In this document: piece by piece, positions 11,830-24,559 of the stretch | Layout of the letters: each line of letters begins with the position of its first letter | Numbering within the stretch: the stretch's first letter is position 1 | Source of the DNA: Mytilus edulis | Lineage: Eukaryota; Mollusca; Bivalvia; Mytilida; Mytilidae | Assembly: GCF_963676685.1 (NCBI RefSeq) | Contig: NC_092356.1 | Coordinates: forward strand, 46,029,601-46,093,600 | DNA length: 64,000 nucleotides | Reading direction: 5' to 3' | Position numbers and translations under genes: made by a program | Notes under the pieces: model-generated | Seen by the model: the letters and a program-made list of their open reading frames with translations, nothing else | Databases searched by the model: none | What the model was told of the DNA's origin: nothing

Positions 11830-13100
11830 GAGAAATTAACATAATAAAAATAGAAATTTGTTTTCAAGCAGTTGCTTGACAATGAAAATGAGGTCAAGGC
11901 CAACAGACATAATACAGACTTTCGTTTATACATGTATAAGCCACAAGGTATGAAGCCTCCAGTTAAAGTCAATTACCATATAAAATATCAAGCTCAATAC
12001 AAATAGCTAACGCCGTAGGATTGTTATCTGTATCTTTCGCATGTCACATGCACGACAATAAAGCAAGAAGACAAGCAAAGTCATGTACATCGATGACTCG
12101 CATCCTGGATTTTAGTTGTATTTGTTGATCAACTTTGAAACAAATTACTCAGGGAAAAGGGTCTTACTTGAAAAAGACAGAACGAAAGATTTTTTTCTAA
12201 TCCATTCATCAACTTTATATTCTAAAAATAATTTATTCAAACGCCTGTACCAAGGTAGGAACCTTCTCATTGCTTGTCTCATGTCAAAAAAACATAAAAA
12301 AAATCTTTGTTGATTTAGTTTTCATTCACCATGCAGAGCATGCTACATGTATCAAGTGTCGATGGTATGTTTCCCTTTTAATTTTTGTTTGGTGTTTTTT
12401 ATCGATTGATTGCTGTCGGATACGAATGCGGGTTTTTTTTTTTTTGGGGGGGGGAGGGACCCATTCCTCTATATCGAGCTACATGAATGGTGAAAGCATA
12501 AACGTTCTACATATCCCACAACATGGAAAGGACTTTTTCAATGTTTTGTACTTAAATGTTTCATTTAAAACTAAATTTTCTCTTTTGAGACTTTATCTGT
12601 TATGTTCATACAATAATTTTAATTTAAATTGTATATTATTATGAACGAGCTTCTGGTTTGGAAAATATACACTCATGGCAAGTTATTACAGTTTCTTTCG
12701 GTCTCTTTAAAAATACACCACTGTATGTTTCTTAAAATGTTCTTCCCTGCACATAATTACTTATTTGTATGTTATATATTCTTGTAGGATGTTGATTCAA
12801 TGATAAAATCTTGTTTAATAAACCGTATTAGACTCTTGGAATTCTTCATTCTGTTGCTGAAATCTAAAAATAAAATTCAGGGTACAATTTTCTTAAATAA
12901 TCACCAAATACTACATTGTACGGTAATCTTACCAATCAGGGTTATTATTAAGGAATTTATAGATGAGTCCATATATTTAGCATTTCTGACATGTGCAATG
13001 GTGAGATTAAGGATTTTTTGTGATTTATAATTTATCATTCCAGTCTCCATGATAAACTAGAACAAGATAAAAAATTTAATAATAACATTAACGGTAGCAA
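11830..13100. other. Non-coding interior of giant element
   Basis: No supported gene. The ORFs 12116-12313, 12270-12644 and 12800-13030 are AT-rich and lack recognisable domains. A T/G homopolymer tract lies at 12432-12457. Confidence 0.5.
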
Positions 13101-13105
13101 TTTTT

Positions 13106-13153
13106 CTGCACCAGATGCGCATTTCGACAACACTTGTCTCTTCAGTGATGCTC
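13106..13153 (-). ncRNA. Type I hammerhead ribozyme (intact)
   Basis: On the minus strand: GAGCATCA, core CTGAAGA (fits CUGANGA), stem II GACAA-GTG-TTGTC (5 bp), GAAA, stem III TGC/GCA, cleavage triplet ATC, then TGGTGC, which pairs with GCATCA to form a 6-bp stem I. All invariant core positions are present. Hammerhead ribozymes in small circular-RNA-producing repeats (retrozymes) are known from bivalves. The surrounding 13085-13170 sequence belongs to the repeat. Confidence 0.8.
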
Positions 13154-13769
13154 GTGGCCAAAATATTTAAAATCCAAAGCGTATATAAAAGATGAAGAGC
13201 TATAATAAGTTAACCCTTAAAATTAGATCTATGAATATTTTTTATATATTGCTATAACATTGTTTTAATTATCCATAGTTCATGGATGGAGTATGATACA
13301 TGCACATATATTATTTTTTAAATTCTGTATTTTACTGATAAACATACTCACTTTTACACATCACACTTTTACACTAACAGCAGCAACTGCAGGTGAGACA
13401 CAGAGTTCTGTGGATCCATTTAGATAAAAAAATGTTCAATCTATGTATCCCTATGACAAAATGTATGAAGATTTCTTGTTCCCTAGTTTGGTAAAATAAT
13501 TAAGCTCGTTAGTATGCAGAGGAAAACAGTTTTTACAATTTTAGATAAGTTAACGGACAATGATAACGGATAAAAATTTATGAATATAGCAAAGTGGGCT
13601 AAAACAAATATGACAACCAATTCTTTTAAATTGATTTTTTAAAACTTTACTATAGGCTGATAAGACTTGAAAGAAATTATTTTGCCCAACATGCCCAGAG
13701 CATGAGGAAAATTAACTCTCTGAAACTTAAAATGCAGGAACTAAATTGTGTACAAATTAAAATAAACAG

Positions 13770-14780
13770 CTGCGCCATGAGCGCATGATACGCCTGTCGT
13801 CTTGTGTGATAGTTTAATGCAATAATCATAAATATTTTTTGAGAAAGTTTTAAGCAATAACCATATATTGTTTTTGAGATACAGAGGGACATATGAACCC
13901 AAAAAAACTAAATATCACTAAAATAAAATTTTTAATCAAAACCAAAAAGTATACAGATCTTAAGATTAATGTTACAAAGAAGTATGTAAAGTTTTAATCA
14001 ATAATCATAAATTGATTTTGAGATACGGCGTGACATGGATGTAAAAATACTCTCCCCCTTTTTTACAAAATACTAAATAACTGAAAAATGAAATTTTAAA
14101 TTATCACCAAAAAGTATACAGATCTTAAGATCAATATAACAAAGAAGTGTGTAAAGTTTCAAGCAATAATCATAAATTGATTTTGAGATACGGCGTGACA
14201 TGTAAAAACACCCTCCCCCTTTTTTACAAAATACTAAATAACTGAAAAACGAAATTTTAAATCATCACCAAAAAGTATACAGATCTTAAGATTAATATAA
14301 CAAAAAGTGTGTAAAGTTTTAAGCAATAATCATAAATCGTTTTTGAGATACGGCGCGACATGTAAAAATCCCCTCCCCCTTTTTTACAAAATACTCAATA
14401 ACTCAAAAATGAAATTTTGAATCATCACCAAAAAGTATACAGATCTTAAAATTAATATAACTAAGAAGTGTGTAAAGTTTTAAGCAATAATCAAAAATTG
14501 TTTTTGATATGCTGTGCGACATGTGAAAAAAAACACACCCCTATTTTAGTTACAAAGTGCCGTAACTCAAAAAGTTTTAATCTTATTTTGACCGAAAAGT
14601 ATACAGATCATTTGACTATCATAAGAAACAACTACAATAAGTTTCGTGAAATTTGGATAAGTCGTTCTCAAGTTACGGCGCGACATGATTACGCCGGACA
14701 GACGGACAGACGGACGGACACCGGACATTCGTATAACATAATACGTCCCGTCAAAATTTTGACGGGCGTATAAAAAAGTA
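13770..14780 (+). repeat. Tandem repeat, about 160-bp unit, with terminal hairpin
   Basis: About five units each contain TAAGCAATAATCATAAATTG, GAGATACGGCGTGACATG, a C-rich then T-rich block and AAAAAGTATACAGATCTTAA, with spacing near 160 bp (for example 14149, 14308, 14469). It opens with 'gcgcatgatacg' like the block at 25100-25540. It ends in a (ggacagac) run and a hairpin CCCGTCAAAATTTTGACGGG (14746-14765). Confidence 0.75.
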
Positions 14781-14999
14781 AAAATGAAGCTTTGCTGTAG
14801 TAAAATATAAACTTGCGTAGCAACAGATCAAAATGATTAGATCTATTCGTCAACTCCCCCCCCCCCCAAAAACCCCCATCAAATTATTGTCCCCTTAAAA
14901 CAAAACAACCCTTACCATGGCAACCATAAAAGAACCATTGTAGTAAAGTTACAGATTGCATAACAATATACCCGGAGACAAATTATTAAGTGACACAGT

Positions 15000-15420
15000 T
15001 TTGATGGCAACATCCAGTGGCGGATCCAGTAATTTTCATAAGTGGGGGCCCGCTGACTGCATAAGAGGGGCCTCGCTCCAGTCAAGCTTCGGTGATTCCC
15101 TTTATAAGCAAGCAGGTTTTTTTCCCAAAAAGGGGGCTTATACGACCGCAGTGGTCCAACCCTGAACGGTTGGAGCAAATTTGGTCACAATATTCAAGCT
15201 TGATACTGTCTGAGTTTGGATTGTGATCGAATTTTTGTCATAATAAAGGTTTTTGTCACAAAATAAATGTGGCCAGAGATCTAACAAATCTACTGTACAA
15301 TACTGTGCAATTGAAGGCTTCTTCTTGAAATTTTTCAAAATTCGAATTTCGAAAAATTTTGAAAAAAAGGAATCCCTTAAAAAATCCACCCCCCCCCCCT
15401 TAAAAAAAACCTTATTGAAA
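15000..15420 (+). repeat. Interspersed repeat fragment
   Basis: Segment around 'aatattcaagcttgatactg' (15189-15208) is repeated at 47198-47250 in the same orientation. The class is unknown. C-rich runs lie at 14855-14880 and 15388-15400. Confidence 0.45.
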
Positions 15421-15429
15421 CCCCCTTTT

Positions 15430-16080
15430 TAAGCAATAACCCCTCAACTCAATCCCATCATTTTCCTTGTAGTATGGAACCTTGTATTACAATTTCAGAG
15501 AGATTCATTCACCTAAACAATTTATGTTTGGAAACTAGAAACATGCTTCTTTTTTGCCCTTTTTTGGCCCCACTAATTCCTACATATTAGGGCAATTATT
15601 CCAAAACTTAATCCTAGCCTCCCCTTTGTTATGTGGAACATTGTGGTACAATTTTAGAGAGGTCAATACAATTACACACAATTTATTGTCTTGAAAGTAG
15701 AAAAATGCTTGCTTTTGGTCCCTTTTTGGCCCTTTATTCCTAAACTTTTGACCCATAACCCCGTAAACGAATCCAAACCTTCTACTTGTGGTTTTAAACA
15801 TTGTGGTACAATTTCAGAGCAAATGAAATACTTATACACAAGTTATTATCCTTAAACTAGAAAAATCCTTGTTTTGGGCTTCTTATTCCAAAACGGTTGG
15901 ACAACCAATGTCATCCCCAAAATCGATCCCAACCTTCCTTTTGTGGTATTGACCCTTCAGAAAAAAAATCATTACAATCTATTTTTTTAAACTAAAGAAA
16001 CTGTTCGGAAACCAATTGGGCTTCGGACGAGGCAGACGACAACGACATCATACCATTATACGATCAAAAAAAAAATGTTT
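15430..16080 (+). repeat. Tandem repeat, about 150-180 bp unit (first block)
   Basis: Units contain TTTTTGGCCC, CTAATTCC, ATCCCAACCTTC and a 'gtggtacaatttcagag' type segment. The block ends in a 'gacgaggcagacgacaacgacatcataccattatacgatc' type sequence. A related second block is at 16260-16770. Confidence 0.65.
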
Positions 16081-16259
16081 GAGGTCGTATAAAAAACACC
16101 TATAGTATATTACATTGTGGCTTAACTCATGCATTTGACACTTAAAAAAATATAATGACTTGTAAGAGTATTTGAAAGTAGATATACTTTTTTATTTTTT
16201 ATTTCACTGTATAATGAATTCCACGTTTTTGGGCCACTAAAGATCACTAAAAGAACCAG

Positions 16260-16770
16260 ATGCTTGCAGGCGCAGCTTTATACGAAAACAAAAACTCCCA
16301 AAATCAATCCCAACCTTCCTTTTGTCGTCATAAACCTTGTGTGAAAATTTCATAGATTTCTATTTTCTTATACTAAAGATATTGTGCAAAAACTAAGAAA
16401 AATGCTTGTTTTGGACCGTTTTTGGCCCCTAATTCCTAAACTGTTGGGACCAAAACTCTCAAAATCAATCCCAACCTTCTTTTTGTGGTCATAAACCTTA
16501 TGTTTAAATTTAATAGAATTCTGTTTACTGAAAGTTCTTGTGCGAAAACCAAGTAAAATGCTATGTTGGGCCCTTTTTGTCCCTAATTCCTAAACTGTTG
16601 GGACCAGAACTCCCAAAATCAATCCCAACCTTCCTTTTATGGTCATAAACCTTGTGTTTAAATTTCACAGGTTTCTATTTACTTATACTTAAGTTAAAGT
16701 GCGAAAACACCAAATGTTTTCGGACGACGACGACGACGACGCCAACGTCATACCAATATACGACCGAGAC
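16260..16770 (+). repeat. Tandem repeat, about 180-bp unit (second block)
   Basis: Three units with CTAATTCCTAAACTGTTGGG, AATCAATCCCAACCTTC and TTTGTGGTCATAAACCTT. It ends with a (gac)n tract (16722-16740) and 'aacgtcataccaatatacga'. It is the same family as 15430-16080. Confidence 0.7.
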
Positions 16771-17024
16771 CACAATTGTCTGTTCTTCTTCGCTTCGTTG
16801 TTCTCGAATATAGTCCCTAGTGTTTACTCGTTTAAACTAATATGATATGTTACTTGTAACTTTTCTTTTCATTTAAAGTACCTATTACAATACCAAAGAG
16901 CTTCCAAAACTTAAAATTACTGGAATTTGTTACAGCTTTGTGTTTATTAACTTAATTCTCTGGTTGATGAGCTATTTTGTGGCCGGTAACAGAGTAGAGA
17001 GTAAAATCACAAAAATACTGAACT

Positions 17025-20000
17025 TCAGGTCGTGATAACGTCGCTGTGAGATCGTAGCGCAATCTCTCCGAATAGAAACGCGCTTTCGCTACGCTCTCGC
17101 AACGATTGTACAGCGACCTTTGCGATCTTACTACGATCTAAGTGCGCTTTCACTACGCTTCTACCACGACCTAATTTCGCCACGACCGCACCACGATTGT
17201 TTTGAACATGTTCAAAGTTGGCCATGCTCTTCACGATCTTGAAGATCTCACCACAACCGTGGTACGACCTTACTGTGACCTACACGATCATCAAAATTTG
17301 CATTTTTTTCCACAGATCGTAGTGTGATCGTGGCTTAGTGGGACTGGTGTATCATACCCCAGTCCCACTAGGACACGATCGCACTACGATCTGTGAAAAA
17401 AATGCAAATTTTGATGATCGTAGTACGATCGTGTAGATCGCAGTAAGGTCGTATCTAGGTCATGGTGAGGTCTTCAAGATCGTGATGAGCGTGGCTAATA
17501 CCCCAGTCCCACTAGGCCACGATCGCACTACGATCTGCGAAAAAAATGCAAATTTTGATGATCGTAGTACGATCGTGTAGATCGCAGTAAGGTCGAAGCA
17601 CGGTCGTGGTGAGGTCTTCAAGATCGTGATGAGCGTGGCCAACTTTGAACATGTTCAAAACAATCGTGGTGCGGTCGTGATGAAAACAGGTCGTAGTAGA
17701 AGCGTAGTGAGAGCGCACTAAGGTCGTGGAAAGATCGCAAAGGTCGCTGTGCCATCGTAGCAAAAGCGTGGTTCTATTCGGAGAGACTGCGCTACGATCT
17801 CACAGCGACGTTATTACGACCATCACGTTCTCAACGCGACCCAACTACGCTTCCACTACGACCATACCACGTTTACACCACGCTGTTCAAGATCACAGTA
17901 CGATTCTAGCACGCCCTTGCCGTCCTCATCACGCTCTTCTTACGACCTCACTACGTTCATACTACGACTTTCATTCTTATTGTCATTTTCACATAAAATA
18001 TAAAATATAGGTTTTTGTCTGTCTGTTTGTAATAAGGACTTCTTGTCCATTTTCCCAACCATGCTTCTCGTTTTTATATAGATTAGACCGTTGGGTTTCC
18101 TGTTTGTATGGTTTTACACTAGTAATTTTGGGGCCCTTTATAGTTTGCTGTTCGATGTGAGCCAATGTTCCGTGTTGAAGGCCGTACCTTGACCTTGAAT
18201 GGTTTACTTTTATGAATTGTTACTTGGATGGAGAGTTGTCTCATTGACTCATACCACATCTTCCTTTATCTACTAATATTGAAACATGTGTGTCATCTCT
18301 GCTATCGTTCACTAGATGTCGTCGTTTGAGCTTGATGAACCAGCAATAGGTTGTAATTTATGTTGCATTGGTCGGTCCGTCATCTCTGCTGGATCAGGAT
18401 TCGTTACTATCAGAACTCCCTTTGCCTCTACATCAACCCCTACTACCACGCCCACGTGTTCTAGAAGATTTTGGTGGCATGACTGTATTGTTTCAGAGAA
18501 ATCTACGTATTAATCAGAAATAGAAAGAATGGAACTGTATTTATATGGAACACGATGTTTACGTTTTTGCTGAGAACGTAGTAAGATCGAAGTATGAACG
18601 TAGTATAATCGTGCTAAGAACGTGCTAAAAGCGCAGTAGAAACGTGGTAAGATCGTGTTGCAATCGGATAACGCGTGGTATGGTCGTAGTGAGAAGGTGA
18701 TGAGCGTAGAAAGATCTTGATAAGCGTAGTGAGGTCGCAGAATAAGCGCGGTGAGAACGTCTTATAATCGTAGCGCGTTCGTTTTAGAAGCGTAATGAGG
18801 ACGTAGAAGCATCTTGCAAGCAATGGAAATTTTCATTTTTATGCCGCTCATACTGCGACCTCACCACGATCTGAATTTATTTTAGATCACGGTGAGCGTG
18901 GTGCGATCGTGGTCTAGCGGGACTGGGGCTTAACTTTGAACTTGTTCAAAACAATCGTGGTGCGGTCGTGGCAAAATCAGGTCGTAGTAGAAGTGTAGTG
19001 AGAGCGCACTAAGATCGTAGTAAGATCGCAAAGGTCGCTGTACCATCGTAGTGAGAGCGTGATTCTATTCGGAGAAACTGCGCTATGATCTCATTGCGAC
19101 GTTATTACGACCTCACTACGACCCTCACGTTCTCACTGCGATCAAACTTCGCTTCCACTACGCTTCCACTACGACTATACTACGCTATTCGAGACCATAG
19201 TACGATTCTAGCACGCCCTTGCCGTCCTCGTCACGCTCTTCTTACGACCTGACTACGTTCATACTACGATCATCATTCTCATTGTCATTTTCACATTAAA
19301 TATATTAAATATCTCAAGGCTTTGTTTGTCTGTATGTAATTGGGACTTCTTGTTCATTTTCTCTTACGGCTCAACCATGCTTCTCGTTTTCGTATAGATT
19401 GAACCGCTGATTTTCCCGTTTGTATGGTTTTACACTAGTAATTTTGGAGACCCTTTATAGCTTGCTGTTCGGTGTATGCCTAGGCTCCGTGTTGAAGGCC
19501 GTTCCTTGACCCATAATGGTTTACTTTTTAAAAATAGTTACTTGGCGATGGAGAGTTGTCTCATTGGCACTCATACCACATCTTCCTATATCTATTGACA
19601 CATCTGTGTCATCTCTGCTATCGTTCACTAAAATATCGTCATTTCAGCTTTATGGACCAGAAATAGGTTTTAATTTAGGTCGGATTAGTCGGTCCGACAT
19701 AACTACTTGATCAAGATTCGTTACTATCAGAGCTCCCTCTGCCTCTACATCAACCCCTACCACCACGCCCACGTGTTCTAGTAGATTTTGGTTGCAGGAC
19801 TATTGTTTTCAAGAAATCTACGTATTAATCAGAAATAGAAGGAATGGAACTGTATTCATATGGAACACGATGTTGACGTTATTGCTGAGAGCTTAGTAAG
19901 ATCGCGGTATAATCGTGGTAAGAACGTATGATAATCGCAGAAGAAGCGTGGTAAGATCGTGTTGCAATCGGATAACTCGTGGTACGGTCGTAGTGAGAAC

Positions 20001-20225
20001 GTGATGAGCGTAGACAGTTCTTGATAAGCGTAATAAGGTCGCAGAATAAGCGCGGTGAGAACGTGGTATAATCGTTGTAGAAGCGTAATGAGGACGTAGT
20101 AGCATCGTGAAAGCAACGAAAATTTACATTTTCATGCCGCTCATACCGCGACCTCACCACGATCTTTATTTATTTCAGATCGTGGTGAGCGTGGTGCGAT
20201 CGTGGTCTAGTGGGACTGGGGCTTA
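17025..20225. mobile_element. Cluster of fold-back elements made of CpG-phased 'atcgtagtaa' words
   Basis: Repeated termini read CCCCAGTCCCACTAGGCCAC (for example 17502) and its complement GTCTAGTGGGACTGGGGC (20204). Copies meet head to head near 17340. Sub-terminal arrays are strings of words such as atcgtagtaag, with CG recurring mostly every 9 or 11 bases and changing strand midway. Two tandem copies (about 17500-18925 and 18930-20222) share a core about 1.3 kb apart (18010-18560, 19315-19870) that includes a reversed piece of the common R1 repeat. There is no coding capacity; the Arg/Ser/His-rich ORFs are shadows. Confidence 0.7.
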
Positions 20226-20708
20226 AGAGAAAACTCAATTCGGAACATCCATAATCACATGGCTAAATCAAATAACAAAACGCATCAAAAAAAAGGATAG
20301 ACAAGAATTATGATATCAAATTCCTAATTTGGTGTCTGTATGGTCTATAAAATACATATGTTTCTCACTGAATGTATACAAAGAGGGTAACCAAAGATTT
20401 TGCGACGATGCGAATATTAAAGTTTACAATATAAATAAATATCTTTAACCAACGAATTCAAATAGCAAAAGCTATGCAATTAACAAATATATACTTATAT
20501 ATAAGCTTCATGTAAATTATTTAACAATCAGTGAAATACATTAATTATGAAATTTGAAGTTTTACCAAGGGCGCTAATAATTAATCAATATATCTTTATT
20601 TGCAAAACATACAAAAACCAATTTTGGTTGTGGCAAATACATTGACAAACAAACATAATGAAACATAATGAAAACTCGACAATATTATAAGAAATATGAT
20701 AAAAACAG

Positions 20709-21640
20709 TTACTGTTCTCCTTTCCTCAGTTCTAATGACTCTTTAATAAAAGAAACAACTGCTTTTACATCATTTGGTGTTGATGAATTAAGTATTATTA
20801 CGAGTTTATCAGTAAAATTAAGTGTATTAAAATTTACATATTTTTGTATATAATATTTTAGAAAGATTTCTCTTATATTTTTATTTATTTTACAGTTGAA
20901 GAAAAAATGAAATTCATCGTCTAAGATATTACATATTTTACATTTTCTTTCATTTCGTGGTATTTTGGTATATCGTCCAGTTTCTATGAAGAGACAATGT
21001 TCGCTTATTCTAAATTTGGTTAACATTTTTCTTGTCTCTTTACTTGGGTGTGATAGGTAGTATTGCATTTGGTTATTTATATTAGATTTAAGAAATTTAT
21101 ATAGATATATTTTATTATTTTCATTTAAGTTATTTATTTTATCATCAACAGTTTGATAATAGTTGATATAACTTTTTTTTAATTGGGGTTTTAACATTTT
21201 AGTCTGTTTTAAAGTTTTAGTTTCCTCAATAAGTTTAATGTCAATATTTATATCTGGTGACACATTTTTTGCAAAAGTATACCAAGAGTATGTTCCCTTG
21301 GTATCTAAACTTTTAGTTAATTTAAAGGCTTCATTAAGAAGTGGGTTTAGATTTTCATTATTTAATCTAGATAGGTACATCATAGTTTGGGTTTTTATGA
21401 AAGTTTCTAATGGCAAAAGTCCTAGTTCATTTCTAACAGCTAGATTTGTTGAGCTTCTTTTTGTCCCCAGTACTTGTTTCATAAAATGTAGCTGGGTTTT
21501 TTCTAAAACAGTTTTATCAATAAAATGAATAGCATCTGGTGTTGAGCTATTTTTGTTAGCTCGGAGTTTAGCTCTATAAAATTGAATATAAGTGTCCATA
21601 TAGCATATTTCACTATTATATGATAAATAGGTTTGACCAA
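20709..21640 (-). pseudogene. LINE polymerase C-terminal region
   Basis: The frame 21599-20709 carries the region beyond the RT thumb and a C-x2-C...H-x4-C zinc motif near residues 217-237. It is out of frame with the RT part because of an indel near 21645. It ends at a normal stop codon, followed by a short 3' UTR. Confidence 0.75.
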
Positions 21641-21649
21641 AGTTTCAAA

Positions 21650-22990
21650 AAGGTTGCAAGACACTCTCACAGGAAGTTGTCCAAAGCCTGATGAGTAAGA
21701 GTTAATAGCAAATAAAACTTTTCTTGCTTTTTTTGCAAGATCTGAACTACAACTAGTTAGACTGCCATTAGATGTTATAACACATCCAAGGTATTTATAT
21801 TCATATACTTTATCAAGGTATTTTCCTTTAAATTTCAAAAAGGGTTCATTTATTTTACTTGGGTTATTTTGTAGTATCATGGTTTTAGATTTTTTTGTAT
21901 TAACTGTTAATTGCCATTTATCACAATACTCAGAGAGATTATTTAAACTATTTTGCAGACCGTTTTCGCTCTCTGATAATATGATTAAGTCATCTGCAAA
22001 TAGAAGACTTCCTATGTCTGAATTTATAAGTTTTACAGGGGTAGAGTTTGGCTTTTCAAATATCTGACTTAAGTCATTAATAAAAATATTAAATAAAGTG
22101 GAGCTTAAAGAATCTCCTTGTCTTACACCTTTATCTATAATAAAATGTTTAGACTCTGAGTTCTTATGTTTGAAAGAACCAAGAGTATGATCGAATTGTG
22201 CTTTAATAATGTTAAAGATGTGTTTACCAACTCCTAGTTTACACAATTTATACATTAGTCCTAGCCGCCAAAGAGAGTCAAAGGCTTTTTTAAAGTCTAT
22301 GAAGCAAATATATATTTTCTTTTTATTTTTATGAAGGTATTTATTTATAATAGATTTAAGAATAAATAAGCTATCAGAAGTTCTATGATTCTCTCGAAAT
22401 CCAAACTGTGAGTGGTTATATTTGGATTCCATATGTTTATTTAGTCTATTATTTAACAATGCACTAAATACTTTTGACAAACAACTCATTAGAGCAATTC
22501 CTCTATAATTATTTAAATCATATTTGTCTCCTGATTTATGAATTGGGATAATATATGATTTTTCCCATTGTTTAGGATAGCATCCAGATTTTAGTATAGC
22601 ATTGAAAAGTTTTGTAAAAGATTTAAGTGTAACAGGGCTACTGAATTTAATAATTTCATTTAAGATTTTATCAGGTCCTGAAGATTTACCTGTTTTTAGT
22701 TTATTTATAACAATTTTAACCTCTGATATTGTAAAAGGTTTGTCAGTGGTGTTTAAATATAACATTTTATCTTCAATGTTTTTAAATTCTGTTTCTATGT
22801 TTTTTTTAAATTCTTTGTTGACAGAAGAGCAGTTTCCTTGGTTTTGAAAATGTTTTTCTAGCTCTTCTAAGTTTTTAAATATTTCTTCAGAATTATCTTC
22901 ATGTTTTGTGGTCTTTTTCATTTCTTTAAGAATTTTCCAATATTCCTCTGAATTATTTTTAAAACAGTTTTCAAGTTTTTTAAAAATATC
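21650..22990 (-). pseudogene. LINE reverse transcriptase domain
   Basis: Contains the main RT blocks in order, with the catalytic FADD near residue 306 of the 472-residue frame. Its N-terminal extension before the nominal Met at 22921 stays open to about 22990, where a run of A marks the frameshift from the endonuclease frame. The last 25 or so residues of the frame are frameshifted nonsense. Confidence 0.85.
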
Positions 22991-23000
22991 CGTTTTATAT

Positions 23001-24015
23001 TTAGCTTTTTTTTTGTTTTATCATCTTTTTAAAAGTTTTTAGAAGGTTAAAATATCTAGTTTTATATGTTTTATCAAATGGATTTGCTTTAATATTTCTG
23101 CCGATGGCATTTATTTGATGTTTTAAATCTGTTATTGCATTATCTGACCACAGTTGTTTATTTTTTGGTTTACTCTTCTTAAAGTTTTTTCTTTTAATTA
23201 CACATGAATTTTCAGCTAAATTACATAAAATAGTTGTTAGTTTATTTGTTTCATCATCAACACCTCTTTGATCATTACTGAAGGTTTGCATTTCAAAGTT
23301 TAAAATATTGTTCAGAACAGTTTCATCTGATAAATGGTCAAGCAATTTTAATTTTGATTTTTGCGAGTCCCACTTGAACGATTTATAGCTAGACCAATTT
23401 GAATTTTCAAAGATATCAAAATTATATTCTCTTTGCATACATTTCAAGAAAATCTCAATTTTTACATGATCTGATAGATAATTAAACTCATGTGTTTTAA
23501 AATATTCAACTGAGGAAAGGAGACTCTCACTTACAATAGCATAATCTACAACACTTGAACCATTGCTTGTCATACAAGTAAAATTTCCCATTATATCACC
23601 AATATATCTACCATTTAATATACGTAGGCTTGACGATGTAGATAAATCAAGTAAATTTACACCTTGTCCGTTGACAACTTTGTCACAGCTATATCTATTA
23701 AAACAGTTATCTATTTTATATTCATCTGGTAATAGATTAGTTTGAGCAAAATTATTTATGTCTAGGCTGTCATCTTTAATATATTCTAATTTATCTCCAG
23801 TTCTAGAATTAAAATCTCCTAAAAGTACAACTTTCCCTTTTTTAGAAAAAATGTTTATTTCTTTTTCAAGTTGTAAAAAATCATCATCATAATGAGTAGA
23901 ACTAACAGGAGGAATATATACAGCACATATATATATGTCGTCAGACAATCCAAAGAAGTTTTTATCGAGTTTTAACCATAGTCTATTACTTGATAAAGAT
24001 CCATTTTTAACAGTG
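23001..24015 (-). pseudogene. LINE AP-endonuclease domain (N-terminally truncated)
   Basis: GDFNSRTG near residue 98 and a YLSDH motif near residue 200 are the second half of the exonuclease-endonuclease-phosphatase fold. The first catalytic residues (N and E motifs) are missing, so the domain could not work. Confidence 0.8.
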
Positions 24016-24024
24016 AAGCAAGGG

Positions 24025-24452
24025 CCGCTAAGGATCGGGTAAAATACGATGTGCCATGGCCACATGAACATGCCCAAACCAAATCATTGAGTTATTCTGA
24101 TGAAGACTTCGGATTCGTACAGTTAGTTAGAGGTGAACTATTTATTATGCACAACATAGAAGAACAAGCCATTTCAATGCTAAGACAAAATCATTTAATT
24201 AATCTGTTATATCTTGCCGAAAAATATCCTTTTACCGAGATTAAGGATTTTCATGCCGAAGTTTTGCGTTCGGTGGAAAGGGGTCACAAACATTGGTCTC
24301 ATACGTTTTCAGAAGAACAAGGCCGCACTCTCGTCTCCGCCCTTAAAATGGACCTTAGAGGAAGAACTGAACGATAATAATCGCAATCCAATTTGCTGCT
24401 CCTTCCAAGCAGCAACTAGCCATTCTGTGGATCAATTTTTTGGAGACTAATG
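24025..24452 (+). pseudogene. Fragment of a gag-like retroelement protein
   Basis: The frame 24051-24377 (VPWPHEHAQ..., then QLVRGELFIMHN...FHAEVLRSVERGHKHW) and, after a frameshift near 24300, a second frame ending ICCSFQAATSHSVDQ resemble the N-terminal proteins that accompany some invertebrate retroelements. The likeness is from memory of the pattern and weak. No start context or downstream recombinase or RT is present. Confidence 0.35.
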
Positions 24453-24559
24453 AGATGACAAATTATTGCATATATCGCTAATATTATAATATTAATAACA
24501 CTGTCTACCACACAACATTTCGGGGACACTCCCTCTGCTATCTTTCCTCCCTCTTGTAT

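Larger units (their letters stand above)
20590..24030 (-). mobile_element. 5'-truncated LINE (APE-type non-LTR retrotransposon)
   Basis: Minus-strand frames 24077-23001 (endonuclease), 22921-21503 (reverse transcriptase) and 21599-20709 (C-terminus with CKICNILDDEFHFFFNC) form one polyprotein. Endonuclease motifs include GDFNSRTG and SDH. RT motifs include a GPD block, GFRENHRTSD, IDFKKAFDSL, GVRQGDSLSS, FADDLI and YLGCVI. The endonuclease lacks its N-terminal part, as is usual for a truncated insertion, and the first residues of that frame (from about 24020 rightward) belong to the neighbouring sequence. Two frameshifts (in an A run near 23010 and near 21645) separate the three frames, so the copy is dead. 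A 3' end with AATAAA lies near 20600. Confidence 0.85.

Noticed and set aside
12270..12644. 124-residue plus ORF
   Set aside because: Includes a T/G homopolymer translated as FFFLGGGG; no domain or splice support.
17025..20160. Several Arg/Ser/His/Thr-rich ORFs in both strands
   Set aside because: Frames through the CpG-phased repeat arrays; composition follows the repeat and no domain is visible.
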